From the NCBI RefSeq assembly GCF_003046295.1, contig NZ_PZZN01000002.1:1054001-1118000 (forward strand): 64,000 bases of DNA. The letters are read 5' to 3'. The notes beneath the pieces are model-generated. The model was not told the DNA's origin and searched no databases. It saw only the letters and a list, made by a program, of their open reading frames with translations. Position numbers and translations under genes: made by a program. Of the stretch, positions 43,160 through 52,018 are shown one piece after another. The number at the start of each line of letters is the position of its first letter. The stretch's first letter is position 1. This stretch comes from Sphingomonas aerolata (GTDB lineage Bacteria; Pseudomonadota; Alphaproteobacteria; Sphingomonadales; Sphingomonadaceae).

Positions 43160-44623
43160 TCAGTCGTCCTGCCAGGTCACGCCGTCGCGCTCGGTCAGCG
43201 CGATCGCGGCGGACGGGCCCCAGCTGCCCGACGGATAGCTTTTGGGCTTCATTCCGTTCGCTTTCCAGCCCTCGCGGATCGCATCGATCCAGGTCCACTG
43301 CGCCTCGACCTCGTCACGCCGCACGAACAGCGTCTGGTCGCCCTCGATCAGGTCGAGCAGCAGCCGCTCATAGGCGATCCGCCGGCGCGTACCCGCAAAC
43401 TCGGCGTCGAGGCTGAGGTTCAGCGGCACCTCGCGCAGCCGCACGCCCTCGCGGTCGAGACCCGGTTCCTTCGCCATCACCAGCAGCTGGACATGCTCTT
43501 CGGGCTGCAGGCGGATGATCAGCATGTTGGGCTGGAGCAGCCCGCCGCGGCCCGCGAACATCGAATGCGGCACCGCCTTGAACTGGATCGCGATCTCGCT
43601 GCCGCGTGCCGCCATCCGCTTGCCGGTGCGCAGGTAGAAGGGCACGCCCTGCCAGCGCCAGTTGTCGACATGCGCCTTGATCGCGACGAACGTCTCGGTG
43701 GTCGACGTCTGGCCGAGTTCCTCCGAATAGCTCTTCACGAACTTCCCGTTGACCGCGCCCTCGGCATATTGCCCGGTCACGGTGACGTGCGGCGCCTCTT
43801 CGGGCTTGATCAGCCGGAGCGAGCGGAACACCTTCGACTTCTCGTCGCGCACGTCGGTGCCCTCGAACCGCGCGGGCGGCTCCATCGCGATCAGTGCGAG
43901 CAGTTGCAGGATATGGTTCTGCACCATGTCGCGCAGCGCGCCCGCGCTCTCGTAATAGCCCGCGCGTTCCTCCAGCCCGACCGTCTCGGAGATCGTGATC
44001 TGGACGTTGTCGATCCCTTGCGCATTCCACACCGGCTCGAAGAACGAGTTGCCGAAGCGCAGCGCGAGGATGTTCTGGACGGTTTCCTTGCCCAGATAAT
44101 GATCGATCCGGTAGGTCCGGTTCTCGGGAAACGCCTTGGCGACCGCGTCGTTGATCTCGCGGCTTGTCGGCAGGTCGTAGCCCAGCGGCTTCTCGAGCCC
44201 GACGCGGACCGTCTCGCCCGCCAGCCCGACCTTGTGCAGCCCCTCGATCGCCGATTCGAACAGCGACGGCGCGGTCGACAGATAGATGGCGAGCCCGCCG
44301 GAAATATCGCCGATCTTGTCCGCCAGCGGCTGGAAGCTCGCCGGATCGGACAGGTCGGTCGGCTGGTAATGCACGCGCTCGAGGAACGCGTCGATCGTCC
44401 CCGCATCCTTGCGATCGTCCTTCAGATACTCGTCGAGCGCGGCTCTCGCGAAGGTGCGATACGCCGCGTCGTCGTGATCGTGACGCGCCGCGCCGGTGAT
44501 CGTCAGCCCCTCGGGCAGCAGCCCGTCGGCGTGCAGGCCATAGAGCGAGGGCAACAGCATCCGCTGCGCAAGATCGCCGGTGGCGCCGAACAGGAGCAGC
44601 TTGGCTACGGGATTACGGTGCAT
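43160..44623 (-). CDS. zwf: Glucose-6-phosphate 1-dehydrogenase
   Basis: A 487-residue protein. LFGATGDLAQRMLLPSLY is the NADP-binding fingerprint near the N-terminus. RIDHYLGKETVQNILALRFGN contains the active-site Asp-His and substrate Lys near residue 180. RTGKRMAARGSEIAIQFK and the C-terminal YPSGSWGPSAA segments complete the family pattern. It oxidises glucose-6-phosphate and supplies NADPH. It is the first gene of the zwf-pgl-edd-glk-eda operon; argC lies 23 bases upstream on the same strand, so upstream transcription may run into it. Confidence 0.98.
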   Translation of the reverse strand: MHRNPVAKLLLFGATGDLAQRMLLPSLYGLHADGLLPEGLTITGAARHDHDDAAYRTFARAALDEYLKDDRKDAGTIDAFLERVHYQPTDLSDPASFQPLADKIGDISGGLAIYLSTAPSLFESAIEGLHKVGLAGETVRVGLEKPLGYDLPTSREINDAVAKAFPENRTYRIDHYLGKETVQNILALRFGNSFFEPVWNAQGIDNVQITISETVGLEERAGYYESAGALRDMVQNHILQLLALIAMEPPARFEGTDVRDEKSKVFRSLRLIKPEEAPHVTVTGQYAEGAVNGKFVKSYSEELGQTSTTETFVAIKAHVDNWRWQGVPFYLRTGKRMAARGSEIAIQFKAVPHSMFAGRGGLLQPNMLIIRLQPEEHVQLLVMAKEPGLDREGVRLREVPLNLSLDAEFAGTRRRIAYERLLLDLIEGDQTLFVRRDEVEAQWTWIDAIREGWKANGMKPKSYPSGSWGPSAAIALTERDGVTWQDD

Positions 44624-44646
44624 GAGAGCTCCTGGGTCAGTCGGTC

Positions 44647-45576
44647 TTACGAAACCAGACCGGCGACCGGGTCGACCCCGGCCATGATGTTGAGGTTCTG
44701 GACCGCGGCACCGCCGGCGCCCTTGCCCAGATTGTCGAGTGTTGCGACCAGCCGCGCATGACCGGTCGCATCGTTGCCGCAGACGCGCAACGTCAACCGG
44801 TCGGTTCCGGCATTTTCCTCGATCGCGATCGCCGCCGCATCGCCCGCCGCCACGGTCACGAGCGCCGCGCCGTCATAGGCTTGCCGCAGCACCTCCTCGA
44901 CCGCCGCCAGCGTCGGCCGGCCGGGCAGGGCATGAAGGTGCAACGGCACCTCGACGACCATCCCGCGATAGGCGTTGGCGACCGCGGGCGCGAAGATCGG
45001 CGCATGCGTCAGCCCGGCATGCTGCGTCATCTCGGCGATGTGCTTGTGCGCGAGGCCCAGCGCATAGGCGCGGAACGCGGTCGGGGTGGCGCCGGCCCCC
45101 TCGAACTCGGCGATCATCGCCTTGCCGCCGCCCGAATAGCCCGACGTCGCGTTGACGCTGAGCGGATGGCCCGCCGGCAGCAGCCCCGCCGCGACCAGCG
45201 GCGCGACGAGCGCGAGGAAGCCGGTCGGATAGCAGCCGGGGTTGGACACGCGCGTCGCCGCGGCGATCCGCGCCGCCTGGCCCGGCAGCTCGGCGAACCC
45301 ATAGGTCCAGCCCGGCGCGACGCGGTGTGCGCTCGACGCGTCGATCACCCGCGTGCGGTCATTGTCGATCAGCGCGACCGCTTCGCGCGCGGCATCGTCG
45401 GGCAGGCAGAGGATGACGAAATCGGCATCGTTGAGCGCCGCGCGCCGTGCCGCGGGATCCTTGCGGTTCGCCTCGTCGAGCAAGGCGATATGGATGTCGG
45501 ACCGCCCGGCGAGCCGGTCGCGGATCTCGAGCCCGGTGGTGCCCGCCGCACCGTCGATGAACACCGTCGCGGTCAT
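44647..45576 (-). CDS. argC: N-acetyl-gamma-glutamyl-phosphate reductase (short type)
   Basis: A 309-residue protein, matching the shorter ArgC type 2 (about 310) rather than type 1 (about 340). FIDGAAGTTGLEIRDRL binds NADP; the active-site Cys is in SNPGCYPTGFLALVAPL near residue 113; the catalytic His is in LAHKHIAEM near residue 180. It performs the third step of arginine synthesis. Its ATG overlaps the stop of an SH3-like gene by 4 bases, and zwf follows 23 bases later. Confidence 0.95.
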   Translation of the reverse strand: MTATVFIDGAAGTTGLEIRDRLAGRSDIHIALLDEANRKDPAARRAALNDADFVILCLPDDAAREAVALIDNDRTRVIDASSAHRVAPGWTYGFAELPGQAARIAAATRVSNPGCYPTGFLALVAPLVAAGLLPAGHPLSVNATSGYSGGGKAMIAEFEGAGATPTAFRAYALGLAHKHIAEMTQHAGLTHAPIFAPAVANAYRGMVVEVPLHLHALPGRPTLAAVEEVLRQAYDGAALVTVAAGDAAAIAIEENAGTDRLTLRVCGNDATGHARLVATLDNLGKGAGGAAVQNLNIMAGVDPVAGLVS

Positions 45577-45935
45577 GCCGCCACCGCCTTGCCGTCCGGC
45601 AGGTCGAGCGCGTCGATCTCGACATAGCCGACCAGGCCATGCGGCTGCGCGACGCCCCAGGCGGACGATCCGGCGATCTCGAGCACTTCGATCGTGTCGC
45701 CGACCGCCAGCGCGGTGACCGGCTCGCTCGCCGTGTCACGGCCCGCGCGCAGCGTCGCGGTGCGCGCGACCAGCCGGATCATCGGCACCGCATAATGCGG
45801 CGCGAAGACATGCTCGGCGAGGCGGATGTCGGCAATGTCGCGGCGGACCGCGTGCGTGCGCAGGTCGAGATCGACCGAACGCCCCGTCAGCGCGAAACTC
45901 TGGCGACGCGAGTCGGCAGAATCACGCGGCTGAAT
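45573..45935 (-). CDS. SH3-like domain protein with unclear start
   Basis: The conserved-looking region starts near 45911 with S-F-A-L-T-G, then DLRTHAVRRDIADIRLAEHVFAPHYAVPMIR, and ends in a bacterial SH3-type barrel (ATLRAGRDTASEPVTALAVGDTIEVLEIAGSSAWGV). This resembles the N-terminal SH3 half of sphingomonad NlpC/P60 wall hydrolases without the peptidase domain. No ATG, GTG or TTG occurs in frame between the MarR stop (45943) and this region. The given start is an ATT at 45935; the next upstream canonical option is a GTG at 46022 inside the MarR gene. It may be a truncated or frameshifted gene. The end is coupled to argC. Confidence 0.5.
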   Translation of the reverse strand: MQPRDSADSRRQSFALTGRSVDLDLRTHAVRRDIADIRLAEHVFAPHYAVPMIRLVARTATLRAGRDTASEPVTALAVGDTIEVLEIAGSSAWGVAQPHGLVGYVEIDALDLPDGKAVAA

Positions 45936-45942
45936 GACGCCG

Positions 45943-46287
45943 TCAGGCTGTCGCGGCGCGGGGCGCGGCGTCGTTATCGCCGATGAACTGCCCGAATTCT
46001 TCAAGAAAATCTGCCCCTTCACTCGTCCGCGCGACGAAGATGTTGCGCTTGTCGCTATCGTCGCGTTGCCGGCGCAGATAGCCGAGGGCACCCAATCTGT
46101 TCAAGGCGCGCGTGACGACCGGCTTCGATACGTTCAGTGCACGCGCCAGACCGCGCACCGTATGCGGGCCGGGTTTGAGATAGACGAGCAGCAAAAGCGC
46201 CATCTGGCGATTGGTCAGATCCGGTTCACCCGAACGGACATAATCGACCAGAGCCGTCATCCACGTCGATAGAGTATTGACTGCCAT
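45943..46287 (-). CDS. MarR-type winged-helix regulator
   Basis: A 114-residue protein from the ATG at 46287; the frame stays open to 46590 without support. The winged helix is clear: LTNRQMALLLLVYLKPGPHTVRGLARALNVSKPVVTRALNRLGALGYLRRQRDDSDKRN, with the recognition helix at SKPVVTRALNRL and the wing Asp/Arg motif DDSDKR. It is shorter than standard MarR (about 140), with little dimerisation helix at the ends. Located upstream of an SH3-like gene and argC; targets unknown. secG is divergent. Confidence 0.85.
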   Translation of the reverse strand: MAVNTLSTWMTALVDYVRSGEPDLTNRQMALLLLVYLKPGPHTVRGLARALNVSKPVVTRALNRLGALGYLRRQRDDSDKRNIFVARTSEGADFLEEFGQFIGDNDAAPRAATA

Positions 46288-46495
46288 TGATGCCACAGCG
46301 TTGATCCGCCATCTGAATTTCAGGGTCGACGTCCCGTTAAGGAACGTCATTACGCTGTCACAACGCCCGCCCGCACGGCTTGTTTCCGTGTGTTTCGGTG
46401 TCGTGTGCGATATCCGGAGCCCGGGATGCGGTTGATCGTTGCCGCCGGCTCGCCTATGTGCGCGGCTTCGTAAAAGTTCCGGGGTTTTCCGCGCA

Positions 46496-46888
46496 ATGTT
46501 CGCCTTCCTGCTTGTCATCCACGCGATCATCGCGGCCGCCCTCGTCACCGTGATCCTCATGCAGCGGTCGGAAGGCGGCGGTCTGGGCATGGGCGGCAGT
46601 CCCTCGGGGCTGATGTCGGCCCGCGGCGCCGCCGATTTTCTGACGCGCGCAACCGGCGTGCTCGGGACGATGTTCGTGCTGTTCTCGATCCTGCTCGCGA
46701 TCCTCGCGGCGAATCACCGCAGCACCGACATCGACACGTCGCTCGCCCGCACGCCCGCCGCCGCCGCCACCGCGGTTCCGACCGCGGAGCCCAAGGGCGA
46801 TGCGGCACCGTTCGCCGGTGGTGCAGAGAATGCCGGCGCCGCCGCACCGGCCCCTGCCGACAATGGCGCGGTCCCGCTCGCCCGCTAA
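46496..46888 (+). CDS. secG: Protein-export membrane protein SecG
   Basis: A 130-residue protein from the ATG at 46496. Two spans (FAFLLVIHAIIAAALVTVILM and GVLGTMFVLFSILLAILAA) frame the conserved QRSEGGGLGMGGSPSGLMSARGAADFLTR loop. The C-terminal Ala/Pro-rich tail of about 45 residues is typical of alphaproteobacterial SecG. It is a subunit of the SecYEG translocon. pyrG follows after a terminator-like hairpin. Confidence 0.95.
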   Translation: MFAFLLVIHAIIAAALVTVILMQRSEGGGLGMGGSPSGLMSARGAADFLTRATGVLGTMFVLFSILLAILAANHRSTDIDTSLARTPAAAATAVPTAEPKGDAAPFAGGAENAGAAAPAPADNGAVPLAR

Positions 46889-46907
46889 ACACTCCATTCG
46901 CCGACAA

Positions 46908-46935
46908 AAGCGCCCTGCGTGATCCGCGGGCGCTT
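46908..46935 (+). terminator. Terminator-like hairpin between secG and pyrG
   Basis: AAGCGCCC and GGGCGCTT pair around a 12-base loop with some inner pairing and are followed by the moderately T-rich GTCGTTCGTC. Probable intrinsic terminator, perhaps leaky into pyrG. Confidence 0.5.
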
Positions 46936-46972
46936 GTCGTTCGTCCCCAACACACGCTACGAGACTCTTCCC

Positions 46973-48607
46973 ATGGCTCGGTACATTTTCATCACCGGGG
47001 GCGTGGTATCGTCGCTCGGTAAAGGTCTCATGGCGGCATCGCTTGCCGCCCTCCTCCAGGCACGCGGCTACAGCGTCAGGATCCGGAAGTTCGATCCGTA
47101 TCTGAACGTCGATCCCGGCACGATGTCGCCCTATCAGCACGGCGAGGTCTATGTGACCGACGACGGGGCCGAGACCGATCTCGACCTCGGTCACTATGAA
47201 CGCTTCACCGGCGTGCCCTCGCGCCAGTCGGACAACGTCACCTCCGGCCGCATCTATCAGCAGATCATCGCGCGCGAACGCCGCGGCGACTATCTCGGCG
47301 CGACGGTGCAGGTCATCCCGCACGTCACCGACGCGATCAAGGCGTTCGCGCGCGCCGAGACCGACGATGTCGACTTCGTGCTCTGCGAGATCGGCGGCAC
47401 CGTCGGCGACATCGAATCGCTCCCCTTCATCGAGGCGATTCGCCAGCTGAAGAACGAGGAAGGGCGCGGCAAGGCGATCAGCATCCACGTCACGCTCGTC
47501 CCCTATATCGCCGCCGCGGGCGAGCTGAAGACCAAGCCGACCCAGCATTCGGTCCGCGAACTCGCCGCACTCGGCGTCCAGCCCGACGTGCTCGTCTGCC
47601 GCTGCGAACACCCGCTGCCGCCGTCGGAGCGCGCGAAGATCGCGCTGTTCTGCAACGTCCCCGCCAGCGCGGTCATCCCCGCGCTCGACGCGAAGAGCAT
47701 CTATGCGGTGCCGCTCCAGTATCACGGCGAGGGCCTCGATATCGAGGTGCTTCGCGCGTTCGGGATCGAACCCGCCGCCGCGCCGGACCTGTCGCGCTGG
47801 ACCGAGATCATGGACCGGCTGACCAATCCGCAGGGCGAGGTCACGATCGGCGTGGTCGGCAAATATGTCGGCCTGCAGGACGCCTACAAGTCGCTCAACG
47901 AGGCGCTGGTCCACGGCGGCATCGCCAACCGCGTCAAGGTCAACGTCCGCTGGATCGATGCCGAGCTGTTCGAGAACGCCGAGAGCGACATCGCCGGCCA
48001 GCTCGAGCCCTGCGACGCGATCCTCGTCCCCGGTGCGTTCGGCGAACGCGGCGCGGAGGGCAAGATCGCCTCGGTCAAGTTCGCGCGCGAACGCAAGATC
48101 CCCTATTTCGGGATCTGCTTCGGGATGCAGATGGCCTGCGTCGAGGGCGCGCGCGGTCTCGGCGGCGTCCCCGACGCCTCGTCGACCGAATTCGGTCCGA
48201 CCGACAAGCCGGTGGTCGGCATGATCACCGAATGGATGGGTCGCGAGGGGCTCGAGACGCGCGCGGCCGAGGGTGATCTCGGCGGCACGATGCGGCTCGG
48301 CGCCTATGACGCCAAGCTCGACGGCAACAGCGTCGTCGCGGCGATCTATGGCGGCACCGACATCTCGGAACGCCATCGTCACCGCTACGAGGTGAATACG
48401 GGCTACAAGGACGTGCTCGAACAGGGAGGCCTGGTCTTCTCGGGCATGTCGCCCGACGGCACGCTGCCCGAGATCGTCGAGCGTCCCGACCATCCCTGGT
48501 TCGTCGGCGTCCAGTTCCACCCCGAACTGAAGAGCAAACCCTTCGACCCGCACCCCCTGTTCGCCAGCTTCATCGAAGCCGCGGTCAAACAGAGCCGCCT
48601 CGTCTGA
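46973..48607 (+). CDS. pyrG: CTP synthase
   Basis: A 544-residue protein from the ATG at 46973 ([17 protein letters not shown]). The amidoligase domain has the [39 protein letters not shown] signature. The glutamine amidotransferase domain (from about residue 290) has the nucleophile Cys in [13 protein letters not shown] near residue 382 and the His/Glu pair in [11 protein letters not shown] near residue 515. It makes CTP from UTP, ATP and glutamine. Confidence 0.98.
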   Translation: MARYIFITGGVVSSLGKGLMAASLAALLQARGYSVRIRKFDPYLNVDPGTMSPYQHGEVYVTDDGAETDLDLGHYERFTGVPSRQSDNVTSGRIYQQIIARERRGDYLGATVQVIPHVTDAIKAFARAETDDVDFVLCEIGGTVGDIESLPFIEAIRQLKNEEGRGKAISIHVTLVPYIAAAGELKTKPTQHSVRELAALGVQPDVLVCRCEHPLPPSERAKIALFCNVPASAVIPALDAKSIYAVPLQYHGEGLDIEVLRAFGIEPAAAPDLSRWTEIMDRLTNPQGEVTIGVVGKYVGLQDAYKSLNEALVHGGIANRVKVNVRWIDAELFENAESDIAGQLEPCDAILVPGAFGERGAEGKIASVKFARERKIPYFGICFGMQMACVEGARGLGGVPDASSTEFGPTDKPVVGMITEWMGREGLETRAAEGDLGGTMRLGAYDAKLDGNSVVAAIYGGTDISERHRHRYEVNTGYKDVLEQGGLVFSGMSPDGTLPEIVERPDHPWFVGVQFHPELKSKPFDPHPLFASFIEAAVKQSRLV

Positions 48608-48614
48608 CTCGACC

Positions 48615-48634
48615 GGGCGCCCTCACAGGCGCCC
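48615..48634 (+). terminator. Short GC hairpin after pyrG
   Basis: GGGCGCC and GGCGCCC pair around CTCACA, 8 bases after the stop. There is no T-run; weak candidate transcription end. Confidence 0.35.
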
Positions 48635-48652
48635 GCAAGGGCGAAATATCGA

Positions 48653-48770
48653 TCACGCGAAGGCGCAAAGGCGCAAAGGGACCCAAACCCAAGCGCCGCC
48701 CTCATAAGATCCCAAAATCTTTGCGCCTCCGCGCCTCCGCGCCTCCGCGCCTCCGCGCGAACAAATTCTT
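48653..48770. repeat. Palindromic repeat with tandem 8-mers downstream of pyrG
   Basis: The left arm (TCACGCGAAGGCGCAAAGGC, continuing GCAAAG) and the right arm (CTTTGCGCC followed by four copies of GCGCCTCC, 48723-48754, and CGCGCGAA) are imperfect reverse complements around about 40 bases. The arms resemble those that enclose the GxxExxY gene at 34767-35200, so this looks like a gene-less member of that family. Confidence 0.75.
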
Positions 48771-48791
48771 CCAACTCCGAACCCCAGGCAC

Positions 48792-48828
48792 AAAAAAGGC
48801 GCCCGGACCCAAAGGATCCGGACGCCCC
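48792..48828 (-). terminator. Rho-independent terminator of hsp20
   Basis: The minus-strand stem GGCGTCCGGATCC/GGTCCGGGCGCC with loop TTTG is followed by six T residues, 17 bases after the hsp20 stop. Confidence 0.9.
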
Positions 48829-48845
48829 ACAGCGCTCACTAAAAA

Positions 48846-49310
48846 TCAGGCAGCCTGATCGACAGCAACCGTATCGACCGCAGCCAGCGGCGCGCCGGTC
48901 TTGATCGCGATGCTCTTCGGCTTCATCGCCTCGGGCACCTCGCGGACCAGGTCGATCACCAGCAGCCCGTCGTTCAGCCGCGCATCCTCCACCAGCACGA
49001 AATCCGCCAGCTCGAACCGCCGCTCGAACGAGCGGTTGGCGATGCCGACATGGAGCAGCTGGCCCTCGGGCGCGCGCTCCTCCTTCTTGCCCGCGACCAG
49101 CAGCAGGTTCTGCTGCGAGGTGATCGCGATGTCGTCGCGCGAGAAGCCGGCGATCGCCAGCGTGATGCGGTAACGGTCCTGCGCGATCCGCTCGAGGTTG
49201 AACGGCGGGTAATTGTCGGACGTCGCGCCGCGCGCGTTCGTCTCGATCATGTCGAACAGCCGGTCGAACCCGACGGTCGAACGGCGATAGGGGGTAAGGT
49301 CGAGTCGCAT
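48846..49310 (-). CDS. Small heat-shock protein (Hsp20/alpha-crystallin family)
   Basis: A 154-residue protein from the ATG at 49310 (GAGGA 7 bases upstream; the in-frame TTG at 49316 is not needed). The N-terminal RLDLTPYRRSTVGFDRLFDMIE is the usual IbpA-like opening. The alpha-crystallin domain runs from about residue 38 (YPPFNLERIAQDRYRITLAIAGFSRDDI) to N-D-G-L-L-V-I-D-L near residue 118. An ATP-independent holdase chaperone that keeps unfolding proteins soluble. Its leader carries a ROSE-type thermometer and a possible RpoH promoter, and it ends in its own terminator. Confidence 0.96.
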   Translation of the reverse strand: MRLDLTPYRRSTVGFDRLFDMIETNARGATSDNYPPFNLERIAQDRYRITLAIAGFSRDDIAITSQQNLLLVAGKKEERAPEGQLLHVGIANRSFERRFELADFVLVEDARLNDGLLVIDLVREVPEAMKPKSIAIKTGAPLAAVDTVAVDQAA

Positions 49311-49396
49311 GGTCAAATCCTCGTCTTGAGCAATCCAACATCAGCCCTGGCTCGCCTGTGCGCGGCCTGGGCACACGGCCCATCAGGCGCCGTGCG
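49311..49396 (-). promoter_or_regulatory. ROSE-type RNA thermometer in the hsp20 leader
   Basis: On the minus strand the last hairpin before the start codon pairs GGATTGCTC (49336-49328) with the GAGGATTT that contains the ribosome-binding site (49322-49315), around AAGAC. The conserved U-U-G-C-U of ROSE elements faces the AGGA, giving the characteristic G-G and U-U mismatches that melt on warming. One or two further GC-rich hairpins lie upstream within the about 86-base leader. Typical for alphaproteobacterial hsp20 genes. Confidence 0.8.
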
Positions 49397-49402
49397 GCAG
49401 TG

Positions 49403-49430
49403 ATCTGGTCACCCCGTAAAAACCTTCAAG
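49403..49430 (-). promoter_or_regulatory. Candidate RpoH-type heat-shock promoter of hsp20
   Basis: On the minus strand CTTGAA (49430-49425) is followed after 16 bases by CCAGAT (49408-49403). The -35 matches the RpoH consensus well and the -10 only partly. Transcription from here would give a leader of the right length for the ROSE element. Confidence 0.4.
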
Positions 49431-49552
49431 ATCACCCCGCCAAGATTTTTTCCGCGCCCCCGATAGCGCAGCTTTGCCCCCGCAAAGACGTTCCCGATTG
49501 AACTCCCACCAAATCAATGGGCTTTTAGCGCCAAGGTTCAAGGGAGACGATC

Positions 49553-52018
49553 ATGGCCCATATTTTCGCGATGCTGGTCGCCGCACAGGCGGCCGCATCA
49601 CGGCTGCCGGCACCCGCCGATCAGGCCGCGCCCGCACAGGACGCACAGCGCGACACAGGCCGGCTCGGCGCGGCACAGCAGGGCGGGGGAGACATCGTCG
49701 TCACCGCGCGCCGCCGCGCGGAGACGATCCAGAGCGTGCCGATCGCGATGTCGGTGATCGGCGGCCAGGCGATCGCCGACACCGGCGCGTACAACGTCAA
49801 CCGCATCACGCAGCTTCAGCCGACGCTGCAATTCTACTCGACCAACCCGCGCAACTCCGCCGCCAACATCCGCGGGCTCGGCGCGCCGTTCGGCCTCACC
49901 AATGACGGCATCGAACAGGGGGTCGGCATCTATGTCGACCAGGTCTATTACAGCCGCATCGCATCGGCGACGTTCGACTTCACCGACACCGAACGGATCG
50001 AGATCCTGCGCGGGCCGCAGGGCACGCTCTACGGCAAGAACACCACCGCGGGTGCGATCAACATCTACACGCGCAAGCCCAGCTTCACGCCCGAGGCGCG
50101 GATCGAGCTCACCACCGGCAATCTCCGCTTCGTCCAGGCCAAGGCGTCGGTGTCGGGCCCGCTGGTCGACGACCGGCTCGCGATCCGCCTGTCCTCGTCG
50201 ATCACCCGGCGCGACGGCACGATCCGCAATCTCCGCACCGGCAAGGACGTCAACGCGCAGGACAATCAGAGCCTGCGCGGCCAGCTCTTCTGGCACGCAA
50301 CCGGCAATCTCGATCTCACGCTGTCGGGCGACTATAATCACCAGAACCCCGATTGTTGCGCGCAGATCTTCGCACGCGTCGGCACCACGCAGCGGCCCGT
50401 GTCGCGGCAATATGACGCGCTCGCCGCCGCACTCAACTACACCCCGCCGTCGCGCGACGCGTTCGACCGCGTGACCGATCTCGACACCCCGCTGCGCGCG
50501 CGGCAGGAACTCGGCGGCGCCGCGCTGCTCGCCGAATGGGATCTCGGACCCGTGTCGCTGACCTCGGTGTCGGCATGGCGCATCTGGGACTGGAAGCCGT
50601 CGAACGACCGCGACTTCATCGGCCTGCCGATCACCTCGGTCTCCGCCAACCCGTCGCAGCAGGAACAGGTCAGCCAGGAGGTCCGCCTCTCGTCGAACGG
50701 CCGCAACACGGTCGATTACGTCGCCGGGCTGTTCTACTTCCACCAGACGATCGACACGCAGGGGTTGCAGGTCCAGGGCGCCGCCGCCAGCCGCTACCTG
50801 CTCAACCCGACCAGCGCGAACGCGTCCAACCCCGTAGTGCTCGACGGCCTGACCGCGACCAACACGATCGGCTTCAAGAACACGTCCGCGGCCGGATTCG
50901 GCAAGGTGACCTGGCACATCGCCGACACCCTCTCCTTCGCCCCCGGTCTCCGCGTCAATTACGACAAGAAGACCGGCTCCTACGTCTCGGTCGTGACGAC
51001 AGGGACGGGGGCGGGGGCTGTACTCAACTGCTCGACGACCGCGCAGGCGGCCAGCTCGGTCACGCGCGACCGGTGCAGCACGCTCGCACCCCAAATCTAC
51101 ACCCCCGCCTTTGACGACTGGAACGTGTCGGGCGACGCGACGCTCGCCTATGACGTCGCCCAGGACATCCACGCCTATGCGACCTATGCACGCAGCTACA
51201 AATCGGGCGGCATCAACCTGTCGGGGCTCCCGCTCGACGGCGCGAACAACCCGATCCTCGCCTCGGCGACGGTCAAGCCCGAGACGGTCAACCATTACGA
51301 ACTAGGCCTCAAGACCCAGTTTCTCGACCGCCGCGTGACGCTCAACCTCGCGGGCTTCTGGACCGAGATCAACGATTACCAGGCGACCGTCACCAACGGC
51401 CAGCTTGGGGTTCTGCGCGGCTATCTGGCGAATGCGGGCAAGGTGCGGACGCGCGGGTTCGAATTCGACTCGGCGTTCCGCCCGACGTCGCGCTTCAACC
51501 TCTACGTCAACGGCGCCTATACCGACGCGAAATATGTCCGCTTCGTCGATGCGCCATGCCCGCCCGAGCTGTCGGGCGGCACCACCGCGACCGCAGGCCA
51601 GACGCCCAGCCCGGCAGGGACCCCGGGCGGGGTCAGCCCCGCCAACTGCGACATTTCGGGCCAGCGCCTGCCGGGCATCTCGAAATGGGCGTTCTCCTAC
51701 GGCGCCGAATACGACCTGCCCGCACGGATCGGCGGTCTCGATGGCCAGGTGTATCTGGGCTATGACGGCAGCTACCGCTCGACCTTCTCGTCCAACCCGT
51801 CCGCCTCGGCCTATACCGACATCAAGGGCTATGCGCTCGGCAATGTCCGGCTGGGCTTCCGCGGCGAGGACCGGCTGAACGTCTTCGGCTGGGTCCGCAA
51901 CGTCTTCGCCAAGGATTATTACGAATTGCTCGCGCTGCAATCGGGCAGCACGGGGCTGGTCGTCGGCCAGCCGGGCGATCCGCGCACCTACGGCGTCACG
52001 ATCTCGCGCTCGTTCTGA
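49553..52018 (+). CDS. TonB-dependent outer-membrane receptor (821 residues)
   Basis: GGGAGA precedes the ATG. A short, weak signal peptide (about residues 1-15) is followed by a linker and the TonB-box region D-I-V-V-T-A-R-R-R. The plug has NIRGLGAPFG, GVGIYVDQVYYSR and EILRGPQGTLYGKNTTAGAINIYTRKP, the signature of the sphingomonad siderophore/aromatic-type receptors. The barrel closes with YGVTISRSF (terminal Phe). The substrate is not readable; no transporter or enzyme partner is adjacent. It follows hsp20 divergently and precedes lolC after a 440-base gap. Confidence 0.93.
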   Translation: MAHIFAMLVAAQAAASRLPAPADQAAPAQDAQRDTGRLGAAQQGGGDIVVTARRRAETIQSVPIAMSVIGGQAIADTGAYNVNRITQLQPTLQFYSTNPRNSAANIRGLGAPFGLTNDGIEQGVGIYVDQVYYSRIASATFDFTDTERIEILRGPQGTLYGKNTTAGAINIYTRKPSFTPEARIELTTGNLRFVQAKASVSGPLVDDRLAIRLSSSITRRDGTIRNLRTGKDVNAQDNQSLRGQLFWHATGNLDLTLSGDYNHQNPDCCAQIFARVGTTQRPVSRQYDALAAALNYTPPSRDAFDRVTDLDTPLRARQELGGAALLAEWDLGPVSLTSVSAWRIWDWKPSNDRDFIGLPITSVSANPSQQEQVSQEVRLSSNGRNTVDYVAGLFYFHQTIDTQGLQVQGAAASRYLLNPTSANASNPVVLDGLTATNTIGFKNTSAAGFGKVTWHIADTLSFAPGLRVNYDKKTGSYVSVVTTGTGAGAVLNCSTTAQAASSVTRDRCSTLAPQIYTPAFDDWNVSGDATLAYDVAQDIHAYATYARSYKSGGINLSGLPLDGANNPILASATVKPETVNHYELGLKTQFLDRRVTLNLAGFWTEINDYQATVTNGQLGVLRGYLANAGKVRTRGFEFDSAFRPTSRFNLYVNGAYTDAKYVRFVDAPCPPELSGGTTATAGQTPSPAGTPGGVSPANCDISGQRLPGISKWAFSYGAEYDLPARIGGLDGQVYLGYDGSYRSTFSSNPSASAYTDIKGYALGNVRLGFRGEDRLNVFGWVRNVFAKDYYELLALQSGSTGLVVGQPGDPRTYGVTISRSF

